A DNA stretch of 64,000 nucleotides from Pseudomonas turukhanskensis (lineage in GTDB: Bacteria > Pseudomonadota > Gammaproteobacteria > Pseudomonadales > Pseudomonadaceae), in assembly GCF_027922365.1 (NCBI RefSeq), contig NZ_BSFN01000019.1:27440-91439 (forward strand). Reading direction: 5' to 3'. Below, piece after piece: positions 8,289 through 17,711 of this stretch. The position numbers and the translations under genes were made by a program. Each line of letters begins with the position of its first letter. The first letter of the stretch is position 1. The notes under the pieces were generated by a model. The model saw nothing but the letters and a program-made list of their open reading frames with translations, was not told the origin of the DNA and did not search any database.

Positions 8289-8642
8289 CGGCGCCAGGTC
8301 GTCGCGCTCGGGGGCGTGCAGGTCGAGCCAGGCCAACTCTTCCAGCTCGGCAGCAGCGGCCACGCTCTGATTGAGCGGCGCGATAAAGATGTCGGCGTCA
8401 ATCCAGGTATCGGGCTCGTTGGCCGCCGGCGCGTGAAACTGACCGAGCACGGTGAAGGCTTCGCTTGGCAGCGCCAGGTTCAGTTCTTCGAGCAGCTCAC
8501 GCAGCAAGGCGGCTAGGGCCGTTTCGCCCGGTTCGCGTTTGCCGCCGGGCAGCATAAAGGCCTGGGTGCCGCGTTTGCGAACCAGCAGCAAACGGCCTTG
8601 AGCGTCGATAAGGCAAGCAGCGGCAATGGCGAGAACGGTCAT
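8223..8642 (-). CDS. NUDIX hydrolase
   Basis: The 139-residue protein contains a complete Nudix box: GGKREPGETALAALLREL followed by LEELNL, fitting GX5EX7REUXEEXGU except for the final Gly, which is Asn. The metal-binding glutamates are present, so it should hydrolyse a nucleoside diphosphate linked to another moiety; substrate unknown. The C-terminal 22 codons are read from DNA that also encodes the end of rarD in the opposite direction. Monocistronic. Confidence 0.88.
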   Translation of the reverse strand: MTVLAIAAACLIDAQGRLLLVRKRGTQAFMLPGGKREPGETALAALLRELLEELNLALPSEAFTVLGQFHAPAANEPDTWIDADIFIAPLNQSVAAAAELEELAWLDLHAPERDDLAPLLRLHVLPRLLAQHVNAVPAG

Positions 8643-8813
8643 GGGGTTTCCTGTGGGGCGGTTTTTTCCGGGCGCAAGAATGCCAGTTCAAGGCGTTTTT
8701 GTAATGCCGTGCGGCGCGCCTCGCGTCGATAGCCTGCACAGACTGCGGGCGTTCCGGGGCAACAACCGGTAACCTATGCGGCTGTTTAGTGATCTTCGCC
8801 GAGGTAGCCCCCC

Positions 8814-10148
8814 GTGTTTTCCCAATTCGCCCTGCATGAACGCCTGCTTAAAGCCGTGGCCGAGCTGAAGTTTGTCGAGCCCACCCCGGTACAAGTCGCG
8901 GCCATTCCGCCGGCGCTGGAAGGGAAAGACCTGCGGGTTACCGCGCAAACCGGCAGCGGTAAAACCGCCGCCTTCGTGCTGCCGATGCTCAATCGCCTGA
9001 TGGGCGATGCCAAGCCCCGCGTGGTCATCCGCGCGCTGATTCTGCTGCCAACCCGCGAGCTGGCGCAGCAGACCTTGAAAGAGGTGGAGCGTTTTTCCCA
9101 GTTCACCTTCATCAAATCCGGCCTGATCACCGGCGGTGAAGACTTCAAAGTGCAAGCCGCCATGCTGCGCAAGGTGCCGGATATTCTGATCGGCACCCCG
9201 GGCCGTTTGCTGGAGCAATTGAACGCCGGCAACCTCGACCTCAAGGCCGTGGAAGTGCTGGTGCTGGACGAAGCCGACCGCATGCTCGACATGGGGTTTG
9301 CCGAAGACGTGCAACGTCTGGCCGGCGAGTGCAAAGGTGCGCACCAGACCATGCTGTTCTCCGCCACCAGTGGCGGCAACGGCCTGCGTGAAATGGTTGC
9401 CTCGGTACTCAAAGACCCGCAGCACCTGCAGCTCAATGCCGTCAGCCAACTGAGCGATGGCGTGCGTCAGCAGATCATTACCGCCGACCACAACCAGCAC
9501 AAAGAGCAGTTGGTGTACTGGTTGCTGGCCAATGAGACGTACCAGAAAGCCATTATCTTCACCAACACCCGCGTGGCGGCCGACCGCCTCTACGGGCGCC
9601 TGGTCGCTGCCGAGCACAAGGTGTTTGTGCTGCACGGCGAGAAAGACCAGAAAGACCGCAAGCTGGCGATTGACCGCCTGAAGCAGGGCGGGGTGAAGAT
9701 TCTGGTGGCCACCGACGTCGCCGCCCGCGGCCTGGACGTGGACGGCCTGGACCTGGTGATCAACTACGACATGCCGCGCAGTGGTGACGAGTACGTGCAC
9801 CGCATCGGCCGCACCGGCCGCGCCGGTAACGAAGGCCTGGCGATTTCGCTGATCTGCCATGGCGACTGGAACCTGATGTCCAGCATCGAGCGCTACCTCA
9901 AGCAGAGCTTCGAGCGCCGCACCATCAAGGAATTGAAAGGCACCTACGGCGGCCCGAAAAAGGTCAAAGCCTCGGGCAAAGCCGTGGGCGTGAAGAAGAA
10001 AAAGACCGACAAGAAAGGCGACAAGAAGGCCGTGGCCAAGTCGCCGACCAAGCGCAAAACCGCTAACAAGCCGAAAAGCTCGCTGGTGAGCGGTGATGGT
10101 ATGGCGCCGTTGAAGCGCAAGAAGCCAGAAGCGCCTGCGGCGGAGTAA
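8814..10148 (+). CDS. DEAD-box ATP-dependent RNA helicase
   Basis: The 444-residue protein carries all helicase motifs: Q motif (PTPVQVAAIP), Walker A AQTGSGKT, Ia PTRELA, TPGR, DEAD (VLDEADRMLDMGF), SAT, and HRIGRTGRAG. The last 70 residues form a Lys-rich tail (VKKKKTDKKGDKKAV) suited to non-specific RNA binding. The start is GTG 8814, preceded by GAGGTAG; no ATG fits the family N-terminus. It probably remodels ribosomal or messenger RNA, as RhlE/SrmB-like helicases do; which subgroup is not certain. Confidence 0.93.
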   Translation: MFSQFALHERLLKAVAELKFVEPTPVQVAAIPPALEGKDLRVTAQTGSGKTAAFVLPMLNRLMGDAKPRVVIRALILLPTRELAQQTLKEVERFSQFTFIKSGLITGGEDFKVQAAMLRKVPDILIGTPGRLLEQLNAGNLDLKAVEVLVLDEADRMLDMGFAEDVQRLAGECKGAHQTMLFSATSGGNGLREMVASVLKDPQHLQLNAVSQLSDGVRQQIITADHNQHKEQLVYWLLANETYQKAIIFTNTRVAADRLYGRLVAAEHKVFVLHGEKDQKDRKLAIDRLKQGGVKILVATDVAARGLDVDGLDLVINYDMPRSGDEYVHRIGRTGRAGNEGLAISLICHGDWNLMSSIERYLKQSFERRTIKELKGTYGGPKKVKASGKAVGVKKKKTDKKGDKKAVAKSPTKRKTANKPKSSLVSGDGMAPLKRKKPEAPAAE

Positions 10149-10162
10149 TTGCTCAACCTTCA

Positions 10163-10192
10163 CCGTCATCCCCGCCTGCGCGGGGACGACGG
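10163..10192. terminator. Type A palindrome acting as convergent terminator
   Basis: A single perfect palindromic arm, CCGTCATCCCCGC-CTGCG-GGACGACGG, stands between the convergent helicase and oxidoreductase genes and is followed by TGTTGTTTTTA. It is a type A REP-like unit in a position where it can end both transcripts. Confidence 0.65.
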
Positions 10193-10200
10193 TGTTGTTT

Positions 10201-11181
10201 TTACTTCGGCACGATCAAAATCTTGCCTTCGCGCTCGCCACCGGCCGCTGCTGCTACAGCCTCTTTGATCTGACTCACGTCGTAGGTCGCGGCAATCCGG
10301 GTTTTCAGCTTGCCGCTGGCAATCAGTTGCACCAATTCCCCAAACACCTTGCCTTGCTCGGCCTGACTGGCCGCGCGGAACCATTTCGCCAGCCAGAAGC
10401 CTTTTAGCGTCACGTCGCGAAAGACGATGGCCGATGGCGATACCTGGCACGGCTCGCCACTCATCATGCCGTAGTTCACCACGGTGCCGCCTTCACCCAG
10501 GCACGCGGCCAAGTGGTCGGTGGCCGCGCCGCCGACGGCGTCGATGGCCAAGCGGATGGTGGCGCTGCCGGTAGCTTCGCGTACGCGCTTGGCCAGGTCG
10601 GGGCCGTCTACCAGCACCACATCGCCGCCGTCTTGTTGGGTAGCGGCAATCGCCGACTCACGGCGCACCACGTTTATGGTCTTGAAGCCGCGCAGTTTGG
10701 CCAGTTGCATCAGGTAGCTGCCGACGCCGGAGTTGGCAGCGTTCTGAATCACCCATTCACCGGGCTGCAAGTCCACGAACTGGCTGAGCAACAAGGACGC
10801 AGTCGGCGGGTTGACGGTGAGCATTGCCAGTTGCTGCGGGTCGGCATCGGGCAGGGCAATCAGCTTGCTGGCGTCGGTGTTCAGGTGGGTGACCCAGGTG
10901 CCGCAGCCCACGGGCAGCAACACGGTCTGGCCGACCTTGAGGGCGGTGACGTCCGGCCCCAATTCTTCCACTTTGCCCACACCCTCATTGCCGCCAATAG
11001 CTGGCAGCGGCGGCAGCATGCCGTACTGGCCGGTGAGGGTGAGTACGTCGGAGGGGTTGATCGGCGCGGCCAGCACTTTAATGCGCACCTGGCCTGCAGT
11101 TGGTGCCGGCAGTTGCAGGTCGACGGCTTCGATCACGTCCTGCGGCACCGGGCCGCGAGTCTGGTATTGGGCTTTGAGCAT
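10201..11181 (-). CDS. Zinc-independent medium-chain dehydrogenase/reductase (quinone/enoyl reductase type)
   Basis: The 326-residue protein has the GroES-like N-terminal domain (PINPSDVLTLTGQYG, GGNEGVGKVEELGPDV) and a Rossmann domain with NAANSGVGSYLMQLAK as nucleotide loop. It lacks the catalytic-zinc cysteine/histidine pattern of alcohol dehydrogenases. It fits the 2-enoyl thioester reductase / quinone oxidoreductase (MECR-like) branch and should use NADPH. Physiological substrate unknown. Monocistronic, convergent with the helicase. Confidence 0.85.
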   Translation of the reverse strand: MLKAQYQTRGPVPQDVIEAVDLQLPAPTAGQVRIKVLAAPINPSDVLTLTGQYGMLPPLPAIGGNEGVGKVEELGPDVTALKVGQTVLLPVGCGTWVTHLNTDASKLIALPDADPQQLAMLTVNPPTASLLLSQFVDLQPGEWVIQNAANSGVGSYLMQLAKLRGFKTINVVRRESAIAATQQDGGDVVLVDGPDLAKRVREATGSATIRLAIDAVGGAATDHLAACLGEGGTVVNYGMMSGEPCQVSPSAIVFRDVTLKGFWLAKWFRAASQAEQGKVFGELVQLIASGKLKTRIAATYDVSQIKEAVAAAAGGEREGKILIVPK

Positions 11182-11211
11182 GCTGTTCTCCTGGCAGGTA
11201 AAACGAGCAGT

Positions 11212-11289
11212 GTAGGGCGAATATTCCTACAGCGTATCCACCGCACGTTCTATGTATGGGCGGATATGCGTTCAGCGAATTCGCCCTAT
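11212..11289. repeat. REP-like inverted repeat, GTAGGGCGAATAT type
   Basis: The left end GTAGGGCGAATAT and the right end GAATTCGCCCTAT are inverted copies with a GCGGATATGCG-like interior, related to the elements at 38521-38606 and 59821-59892. The stop codon of the subtilase gene (TAG, complement of 11286-11288) lies within the right terminus. Confidence 0.7.
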
Positions 11290-13070
11290 CGAACCCGGTC
11301 TCGACTCTCTACCGCCAGGTCCAGGGCTTTCTGCATATCCAGCCGCGCCGAGCGGCCGACATCCTTGTTGTTCAAATCGTAGTCGCGCTCGGACGGCAAA
11401 ATCGGTGCCGTCAGGTCTTCGGCATCGGCGGGTTCGAAGTCGAAGTTTTTGCCGATGGTCATGGCGCTACGGCGCAGCAGCATGCGCACTTGCTCGGGGT
11501 GCAAATCGGGGTTGATGGAAAGCACGGCGGCGATAATGCCGGTGACCATCGGTGTTGCGTAGGAGGTGCCGCAGTGGGCGTCGCCGGCGGCATCGGCCTG
11601 AACGGTGGAGGCGTGGGCGCAGGCAGCGGCGGTAATGTCGACGCGCATGTCGCTGTTGGAAGAACTGCGTTTGACCACATAGGCCGGATCGTTCACCGCC
11701 ACGTCCTGGCGCTCGCTGCGCTGATGACCGCCGACCACAAACAACTGGTCGGTGATAAACGAGGAGGGCAGGCGGTATTCGTCGGCGCCGGAGTAGGAGG
11801 AGCCATTGCCGGCCGAGTTCACCACGATTACATCCGGGTGCTTGGCGCGCAGCCAGAGAAAAAACTCTTCGAGCAATTCTTCATAGCCATTCATGGCCAG
11901 GCCCGAGCGCACCAGGGAATCGATTTCATCGCCCTGGATATTCTTGGCACCCACGCGGTGAATGCCCCAACTCCAGTTCAGCACCCGCACGCCGTCTTCC
12001 ACCAGGTTTACCGAGGCGGCGATATTGGCGGTAATGCCGGCATCGGAATTGCGCTCCACAATCACTTCAAAACCCGGCCCGGCGCCGTCCAGGCCCCGCA
12101 GAAAACCGGTGTTGCCGCCTTTGTCCCAGCGCGCCGCCAGAATGCCGGCCACTGTGGTGCCGTGGCCGTCGGGCTTGCTGGCATCGCGGGCGTAGAGGCG
12201 GGTGTGCGGCTTGCCGTCGCTGCGCGGGGCAGCGCCGAGGTAGTCGCTGAAATCGGCGGTGTCGAAGTCCACATTGCGTTCAATCACGCCGATACGAATC
12301 GGCGTGGTGGGCACCGGCTTGTGGGTGGCGGGAATTCGGCGTTGATAGTAGTTCACGGCATCGAGAAAACGATTGGCGGCCCACTCGTCGCCGCTGGGTT
12401 TTTCTTCCGGGGGTTGTTTACCGGCGGCCAGCTCGTTGCTGCCTTCACCTTCTTCGGCGCCGGACTCTTCGACCACCACCGCATCCACATTCACCTCGGT
12501 GCCCAGGCGCAACACCAGCGCATCGCGCTCCAGCAGCGTGGTGGCGGGCAGCCGCAGTTGGTAGGTGTTGAGTGGCGGGATGGCACCTACCACCTCGGCG
12601 CCGTATTTTTTCGCCAGTTGCCGGGCCGTGCTCAGGCCGTCGGCGTTTTCCTCGATGATCAGGCTGACCAGATTGGTGTATGTGGTCAGACCGTCCATGT
12701 TCTTTGCCACTTCATTGGGCTTGGCGGCTAGCACATGGCTGCTATTCAGCGAGAGCCATACCGGGTTGCTGGCCTGGCCTTCCTGCTCCAGCCAGATGGG
12801 CGCGCTTTTGTAGGTGTCGGGGTCCAGTTGCAGGCGTAGCTGTTGGCCATCGCGCTGGACATGTTGTTCGGCCAACGGCTGGCCGTCGAGGAGCACCCGC
12901 ACCGCACCGGCTTGCAGGCCTTGGGCGCTGAGGCAGTAACTTAAAGGGCCGCTTGCCAGCAGGTCGCCGCAGCGCTGCAGATGCACCAGGCGCAGCGGTT
13001 CGGCAGCCAGGCTGGGCAAGGCCGTGGCCATTAGCAAAAGGGCCAGGCCGGCAAAGGGGAAAAGGGGCAT
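11286..13070 (-). CDS. Exported subtilisin-like (S8) peptidase with Glu at the Asp position
   Basis: The 594-residue precursor has a signal peptide (MPLFPFAGLALLLMATALPS), an N-terminal region of about 230 residues without recognised domain, and a subtilase domain. His303 lies in DGHGTTVAGILAA, the oxyanion Asn in VVNSAGNGSS, and Ser503 in GTSYATPMVTG. At the strand that normally carries the catalytic Asp (VID-G) the sequence is IGVIERNVDFD, so Glu264 occupies the Asp site. A Glu/Asp swap may still be active, or a neighbouring Asp (268, 270) may serve. Its stop codon sits in a REP-like element. Confidence 0.85.
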   Translation of the reverse strand: MPLFPFAGLALLLMATALPSLAAEPLRLVHLQRCGDLLASGPLSYCLSAQGLQAGAVRVLLDGQPLAEQHVQRDGQQLRLQLDPDTYKSAPIWLEQEGQASNPVWLSLNSSHVLAAKPNEVAKNMDGLTTYTNLVSLIIEENADGLSTARQLAKKYGAEVVGAIPPLNTYQLRLPATTLLERDALVLRLGTEVNVDAVVVEESGAEEGEGSNELAAGKQPPEEKPSGDEWAANRFLDAVNYYQRRIPATHKPVPTTPIRIGVIERNVDFDTADFSDYLGAAPRSDGKPHTRLYARDASKPDGHGTTVAGILAARWDKGGNTGFLRGLDGAGPGFEVIVERNSDAGITANIAASVNLVEDGVRVLNWSWGIHRVGAKNIQGDEIDSLVRSGLAMNGYEELLEEFFLWLRAKHPDVIVVNSAGNGSSYSGADEYRLPSSFITDQLFVVGGHQRSERQDVAVNDPAYVVKRSSSNSDMRVDITAAACAHASTVQADAAGDAHCGTSYATPMVTGIIAAVLSINPDLHPEQVRMLLRRSAMTIGKNFDFEPADAEDLTAPILPSERDYDLNNKDVGRSARLDMQKALDLAVESRDRVR

Positions 13071-13189
13071 CGATACGCTCCGGGGCAGACCAAGGTAGCT
13101 GTGTGACGCCGTACAGCGCGCATTGGTTCAGGCCAACGCCCACGGGGCAGCTATGCTCAGGTAACGCGTCCATGGACCAAGGAGGTGGC

Positions 13190-13918
13190 ATGTCCCGCTT
13201 GCTCCAAACCTTGGCGCTGTTCTGGCTGCTGAGCCTGCCGGCGTTGGCTGATCCGCTTCGGATCGGCTTTGGCACCAATAAACCGCCCTATGTATTCGAG
13301 GCCGAGCATGCGGGCCTGGACTACGAGTTGGTGCAGGCCTCCTTGCGCAGTGCGGGCTATGAGATGGAGCCGTACTTTGCGCCGATGGAGCGTTTGCATG
13401 TGATGCTTGGGCGGGGCGAAATCGATTGCATCGCTACCACCAACGAGATGAGCGGTGTGGCGGCCTACTACTCGGATGTGTACATCTACTACCACAACAC
13501 CGTGGCGGCGCTGGCCTCGCGCAAGCTGCAGATTCGCACCCTCGAAGACCTGCGCTCGGTTTCGATCAGCGCCTTTCAACGTGCGCGTTTTCTCTTGGGG
13601 CCTGAGTTCGCGGCGGTGGTTAAGGACCATCCCAACTACCGTGAAGAGGCTCAGCAAGTGGCGCGAAACCGCCTGCTCTACAGTGGGCGGATCGACGTGA
13701 TCATCGGTGATCCCAAGGTGATCCGCTATTTCAACCGAGATGTGCTCGATATGGTCGACGTTACACAGCCGCTGACGTGGTACCCGCTGTTCCCACCCAC
13801 GCCGTACAAGGTGGGGTTTCGTTTTCAGATCCAGCGCGAGCAATTTAACCAAGGCCTGGCCGCCATTCGCCGCAGTGGCGAGTACGAGGCCATTGAGCGC
13901 AAGTACGCGGATTATTAG
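13190..13918 (+). CDS. Periplasmic solute-binding protein, family 3 type
   Basis: The 242-residue protein starts at ATG 13190 with an excellent AAGGAGGT site at 13179. A signal peptide (MSRLLQTLALFWLLSLPALA) is followed by a bacterial extracellular solute-binding fold (PLRIGFGTNKPPYVFE, LDYELVQASLR, GEIDCIATTNEMSG, GRIDVIIGDPKVI). No permease or ATPase genes adjoin, so it may be an orphan receptor or sensor-like binding protein rather than part of an ABC importer. The frame open from 12953 is not used. Confidence 0.82.
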   Translation: MSRLLQTLALFWLLSLPALADPLRIGFGTNKPPYVFEAEHAGLDYELVQASLRSAGYEMEPYFAPMERLHVMLGRGEIDCIATTNEMSGVAAYYSDVYIYYHNTVAALASRKLQIRTLEDLRSVSISAFQRARFLLGPEFAAVVKDHPNYREEAQQVARNRLLYSGRIDVIIGDPKVIRYFNRDVLDMVDVTQPLTWYPLFPPTPYKVGFRFQIQREQFNQGLAAIRRSGEYEAIERKYADY

Positions 13919-14015
13919 GCGCGCTTCGTAGTTTCCCGTTGCAATTGCACTCAGCCGTGGCGGCGTTTTTTTGCCAGTCTTTTGCCCACTCGATGTTCGG
14001 CAGGGAGATGGCGTG

Positions 14016-15158
14016 ATGGTTTTCAGAACACTGGCGGTAGTCGGTTTAACGGTGGCAAGCGGTTGGGCAACGGTTCAGGCCCAAGACAACTTTCAACAAG
14101 CCAGCGAGCGCGGCACCTTGCAGGTCGAGTACCTGGTGAACGATTTGCAGCACCCGTGGGGCATGAGCTTTTTGCCTGATGGCCAGGTGCTAATCACCGA
14201 GCGGCCGGGACAGTTGCGGCTGGTGGCCAGCGATTTCAGCTCTTCTGCTGTGGTGAGCGGAACGCCGTCGGTGTTCAGTCGCGGGCAGGGTGGCCTGCTG
14301 GATGTGGCGGTCTCGCCGAGCTTTGCCGAAGACCGCTGGGTGTACCTGGCCTACGCCGAGGCCGGTGACGACAAGCTGGCCGGTACGGCGGTGGGGCGCG
14401 GCAAATTGTCGGCCGATAACAGCCGTCTGCAAGACTTTCAGGTGATCTTCCGCCAGGCGCCGAAGTTGTCCACAGGCAACCATTTTGGTTCGCGCCTGGT
14501 GTTCGACGGGCAAGGCCATTTGTACGTGACCCTGGGGGAGAACTATCAGCGCATGGCCGCTCAGGACCTGGGCAAGTTGCAGGGCAAAGTGGTGCGCCTT
14601 AACGCCGATGGCAGCGTGCCCAAGGACAACCCGTTTGTGGGCAAGCCCGGCGCGCGGGAGGAGGTTTGGTCTTACGGGCATCGCAATGCCCAGGGCGCGG
14701 CGCTCAACCCGTGGACCGACGCGCTCTGGCTGCATGAGCACGGGCCCCGTGGCGGCGATGAAATCAATATTCCGCAAGCCGGCAAAAACTACGGCTGGCC
14801 ACTGGCGACCCATGGCGTGGATTACACCTTGCTGCCCATCAGCGAGGCCAAGGGCAAGACGGCGCCCGGTACCGAGCCGCCGCATTTTGTCTGGGAAAAG
14901 TCGCCGGCCGTCAGCGGCATGGCGTTCTACAACGCCGAGCGGTTCAGCGGCTGGCAGCACAACCTGTTTATCGGCGCGTTGGCCGATCAGTCGCTGATTC
15001 GCTTGGAGCTCAAGGGCAATGAGGTGGTACACGAGGAACGCTTGCTCAGCGACAAGCTGGGGCGGATTCGCGATGTGCGCCAAGGCCCGGACGGCTATCT
15101 GTATCTGCTTACCGACCAGGCCGCCGGCAGCCTGGTGCGGGTCGGCCTGGTGGAATAA
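14016..15158 (+). CDS. PQQ-dependent soluble aldose sugar dehydrogenase, periplasmic
   Basis: The 380-residue protein starts at ATG 14016 after GGGAG. Signal peptide (VGLTVASGWATVQAQ), then a six-bladed propeller of the GdhB/YliI type: LQHPWGMSFLPDG, ITERPGQLRLV, GQGGLLDVAVSP, GNHFGSRLVFDGQGHLYVTL, SYGHRNAQG, HEHGPRGGDEIN, NYGWPLATHG. These are the strands that hold PQQ and calcium in the family. It would oxidise aldose sugars in the periplasm if PQQ is available. Monocistronic; the sulfatase gene converges from the right. Confidence 0.92.
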   Translation: MVFRTLAVVGLTVASGWATVQAQDNFQQASERGTLQVEYLVNDLQHPWGMSFLPDGQVLITERPGQLRLVASDFSSSAVVSGTPSVFSRGQGGLLDVAVSPSFAEDRWVYLAYAEAGDDKLAGTAVGRGKLSADNSRLQDFQVIFRQAPKLSTGNHFGSRLVFDGQGHLYVTLGENYQRMAAQDLGKLQGKVVRLNADGSVPKDNPFVGKPGAREEVWSYGHRNAQGAALNPWTDALWLHEHGPRGGDEINIPQAGKNYGWPLATHGVDYTLLPISEAKGKTAPGTEPPHFVWEKSPAVSGMAFYNAERFSGWQHNLFIGALADQSLIRLELKGNEVVHEERLLSDKLGRIRDVRQGPDGYLYLLTDQAAGSLVRVGLVE

Positions 15159-15164
15159 ACGCAG

Positions 15165-17414
15165 TTAGAGCTCGACCTGATCGGTGCTGGGTGCTTCGTT
15201 GTCTTCAGGTTCCAGCTGGGCGCTCTCTTCGGTTTTTTCCAGATCGAGCAAGTCCGGCGGCAGCAGCGGCTGGGTGATTACGCTGAAGTCGGTGATCTCG
15301 ATGGCACCACGGCCCTCGCCGAGCAGGTGAAAAGAGAAGGCCTTGCGGGTTTCCAGGTTATCGAAACCAAAGCTGACCTTGAGGGTTTGCCCGGGCTTGA
15401 GATACGGCAACTCGGGAATCAGGCCTGCCACATCGCGGTCGAACTCCTTGGTTTTCAGCAGCAGCCGAGCCCCTTGCCTGGCCAGGCGCACGGCGCGAAT
15501 CGTCAGGGTGACCTTGGTGTGGGTGCCTTGCGGCAACTCCAGGTACTGGGCGCCAATCAGGTTGTCGGCCCAGTCGTCCTTGGCTACGGCTTTAAGGCTG
15601 ATGCGCTCGTTATTGGCGAACTGGTATTGCTGGCCGATCTCGCCATTGCTCAACGACTGATCCAGCAGCGCTGCGCGCGCACTGATCAGCCGCGCCTGTT
15701 TGCCGCGCTCGCGGCCCAGGTATTTGGCCTGGTCGGCAATAAAGCCGGCGCTGGCGTAGCGCCGGCAGATCTGCTGAAAGTCGCACTCGGTAAAGGTGCC
15801 CTTGCCGTCATGCTGGCGCAGCAAGCCATTGGTGTAGGACATGATTTCGCGGCCCGTGCTGTAGTCGCGAAACAGCGAGCGACCGGAGAGGTTGGGCGGA
15901 ACCTGGAAGTCAAAGTAGTCGAGCACCGAGGCGGTGAGATCGACATGGCCATACACGCCGCTTTTCAATTTCGGCAGGCGGCTTTGCTCGGGCGCCAGAA
16001 CCAGGTTGAAACCCCAGGCCGAGGCCAGGCGCACGTCATCGATGCCGTGGGATTCGTCGGAGGTGACGATTACCAGGGTGTCTTTGAGTACGCCTTGTTT
16101 CTCCAACCCAGCGAGGAAGTCGGCAACGGCGTCATCTAGATAGCGAATGGCCGCCTGCTTGGCATTGGGGTAACGGTCCAGGTAGTCCTGCGGTGCGGAG
16201 TAGGGCTGGTGGGTGCCGACGGTGAGCAGGGTGAGCATCCACGGTTTTTTCGACTGACGAAGTTCACTCACTTGTTTGAGCGCACCCTCGAAATAGGCCT
16301 TGTCGTCCATGCCCCAGGGGAATTCCAGGTACGGCTTGTTCTTGAACCAACTGCGGCCCAGGGTTTGCTCGAAGCCCATGTGCGGCATGATTTTGTCTTT
16401 GGCCATAAAACGCAGGCCGGCACCTTGTAAAAAGGTGGTGCGAAAACCCTGGTCGCGCAGTTGCGCTGGTAAGCATTGCAGGTTGCGCGTGGTGCTGTTG
16501 AGTAGCTCCAGACCTTTTGGTGTGCCGCTGTCGAGCTTGCTGTAGTCGCCGCAGAGCATGGCGTACAGGCCGCGAATGGTCTGATGGCTATGCAGCACGT
16601 AATCGGGGGTATTCATGCCGCGTTCGGCCCACTGGCTCAGACGTGGCATCAGGTCTTGCTGGTAGCTGCTGTTCAGGGCCTGGCGATCGGCGGCGATGTA
16701 GGCACCGGGAATGCCTTCCAGGGTGACGATCAAGACGTTCTTTGCCTGGCCTTTGCCGGCGAACAGCTTGGTGCCGGCCAGGTCGAGTTGGCTGAGGCCG
16801 GCGATATCCGGTTTGCTGTCCGGTGCGTCATCGTCCAGCCAGGCTTCCAGGCGCAGTTGCCCGCTATTGAACGCTTCGGCGAGCAACTTGTGGGGCAGGT
16901 TGAACTGCTTCCACTGCACCGCTTCGCTGGGCTCCACATATTGGCCGCTGGCATGCAGTGCGGCAAACCCGAGCGGCAAGGCGAACGTATAGAGGGGAAG
17001 GCGCACGGCGTTTGGCTGGCGACGTATCAACAGATTGGCCAGCAGGCCGACCGCCAGGCCGATAGCCAGCAGCGGGTAGGTAAGGCCGCCACCCTGGGTG
17101 GAATGGCCAACGAACTGTGGGTCGGTGAGGTATTGGAGGTCGCTGACTTCGGGCATGCGCCCGACGGCGCCCACCAGCTCAGCGGTGCTGAGGGTAAACA
17201 GGCTCCATACCAACAGTACCGGCACAGTTAGCCAGAGCGGACGGTTGTGCAGCAGCAACAACAACAGGCTGCCGATGGCCAGGTCGGACACATAGCCGAA
17301 ACCATTCGACCAACCGAGGAAAAACCGGGCCAGTAGCGGCACAGCGAGCAACAGAAAAATGCGGGCTGTCACTGAATAAGCCGGGTGCTGCAGCCAAAGG
17401 CTGGAAATGCGCAC
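15165..17414 (-). CDS. LTA synthase family sulfatase, membrane-bound
   Basis: The 749-residue protein starts at GTG 17414, six bases after an AGGAG site; a longer frame to 17543 has no ribosome site. About five membrane segments (residues 15-165) precede a periplasmic alkaline-phosphatase-fold sulfatase domain with VLIVTLEGIPGAY (metal-binding Glu), the nucleophile segment HSHQTIRGLYAMLCGDYS (Thr) and VIVTSDESHGIDD. Homologues transfer phosphoglycerol or related groups onto glycans such as periplasmic glucans. A C-terminal extension of about 200 residues beyond the sulfatase core is beta-rich and unassigned. Convergent with the sugar dehydrogenase, six bases apart. Confidence 0.88.
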   Translation of the reverse strand: MRISSLWLQHPAYSVTARIFLLLAVPLLARFFLGWSNGFGYVSDLAIGSLLLLLLHNRPLWLTVPVLLVWSLFTLSTAELVGAVGRMPEVSDLQYLTDPQFVGHSTQGGGLTYPLLAIGLAVGLLANLLIRRQPNAVRLPLYTFALPLGFAALHASGQYVEPSEAVQWKQFNLPHKLLAEAFNSGQLRLEAWLDDDAPDSKPDIAGLSQLDLAGTKLFAGKGQAKNVLIVTLEGIPGAYIAADRQALNSSYQQDLMPRLSQWAERGMNTPDYVLHSHQTIRGLYAMLCGDYSKLDSGTPKGLELLNSTTRNLQCLPAQLRDQGFRTTFLQGAGLRFMAKDKIMPHMGFEQTLGRSWFKNKPYLEFPWGMDDKAYFEGALKQVSELRQSKKPWMLTLLTVGTHQPYSAPQDYLDRYPNAKQAAIRYLDDAVADFLAGLEKQGVLKDTLVIVTSDESHGIDDVRLASAWGFNLVLAPEQSRLPKLKSGVYGHVDLTASVLDYFDFQVPPNLSGRSLFRDYSTGREIMSYTNGLLRQHDGKGTFTECDFQQICRRYASAGFIADQAKYLGRERGKQARLISARAALLDQSLSNGEIGQQYQFANNERISLKAVAKDDWADNLIGAQYLELPQGTHTKVTLTIRAVRLARQGARLLLKTKEFDRDVAGLIPELPYLKPGQTLKVSFGFDNLETRKAFSFHLLGEGRGAIEITDFSVITQPLLPPDLLDLEKTEESAQLEPEDNEAPSTDQVEL

Positions 17415-17711
17415 AGGAGCTCCTGAGATAAGGCAGAGAGAATCCGAGCCAGTCGACGAGTAAAGGAGAGGCCTTGAAGGCGGTGTGACACGATTCTGAA
17501 ACAACTCTGTGCTAGAGGCCAGAGGCTTGTTCCCAGGGGGCAAAATGAATGTGTGAGCAGCCGTGTAGCCACTGGGCCTGTCAGGCCTGAGGTGCAGAAG
17601 GGAATCGGGGTGAAGCGGGGCATTTACTACAGCTGTTCGAGCGCTTTATTCGAAACGGCAAAATCAAGCGCTTGGAACAGCAGCAATAGAGAGCGACTTA
17701 CGTAGAGCGAC

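Noticed and set aside
8688..10169. 493-codon minus-strand frame opposite the helicase gene
   Set aside because: It is a GC-rich shadow of the DEAD-box gene, His/Gln/Val-rich without domain signal.
11256..12731. 491-codon plus-strand frame opposite the subtilase gene
   Set aside because: Shadow of the subtilase frame; low-complexity His/Gly/Val composition and no recognisable motif.
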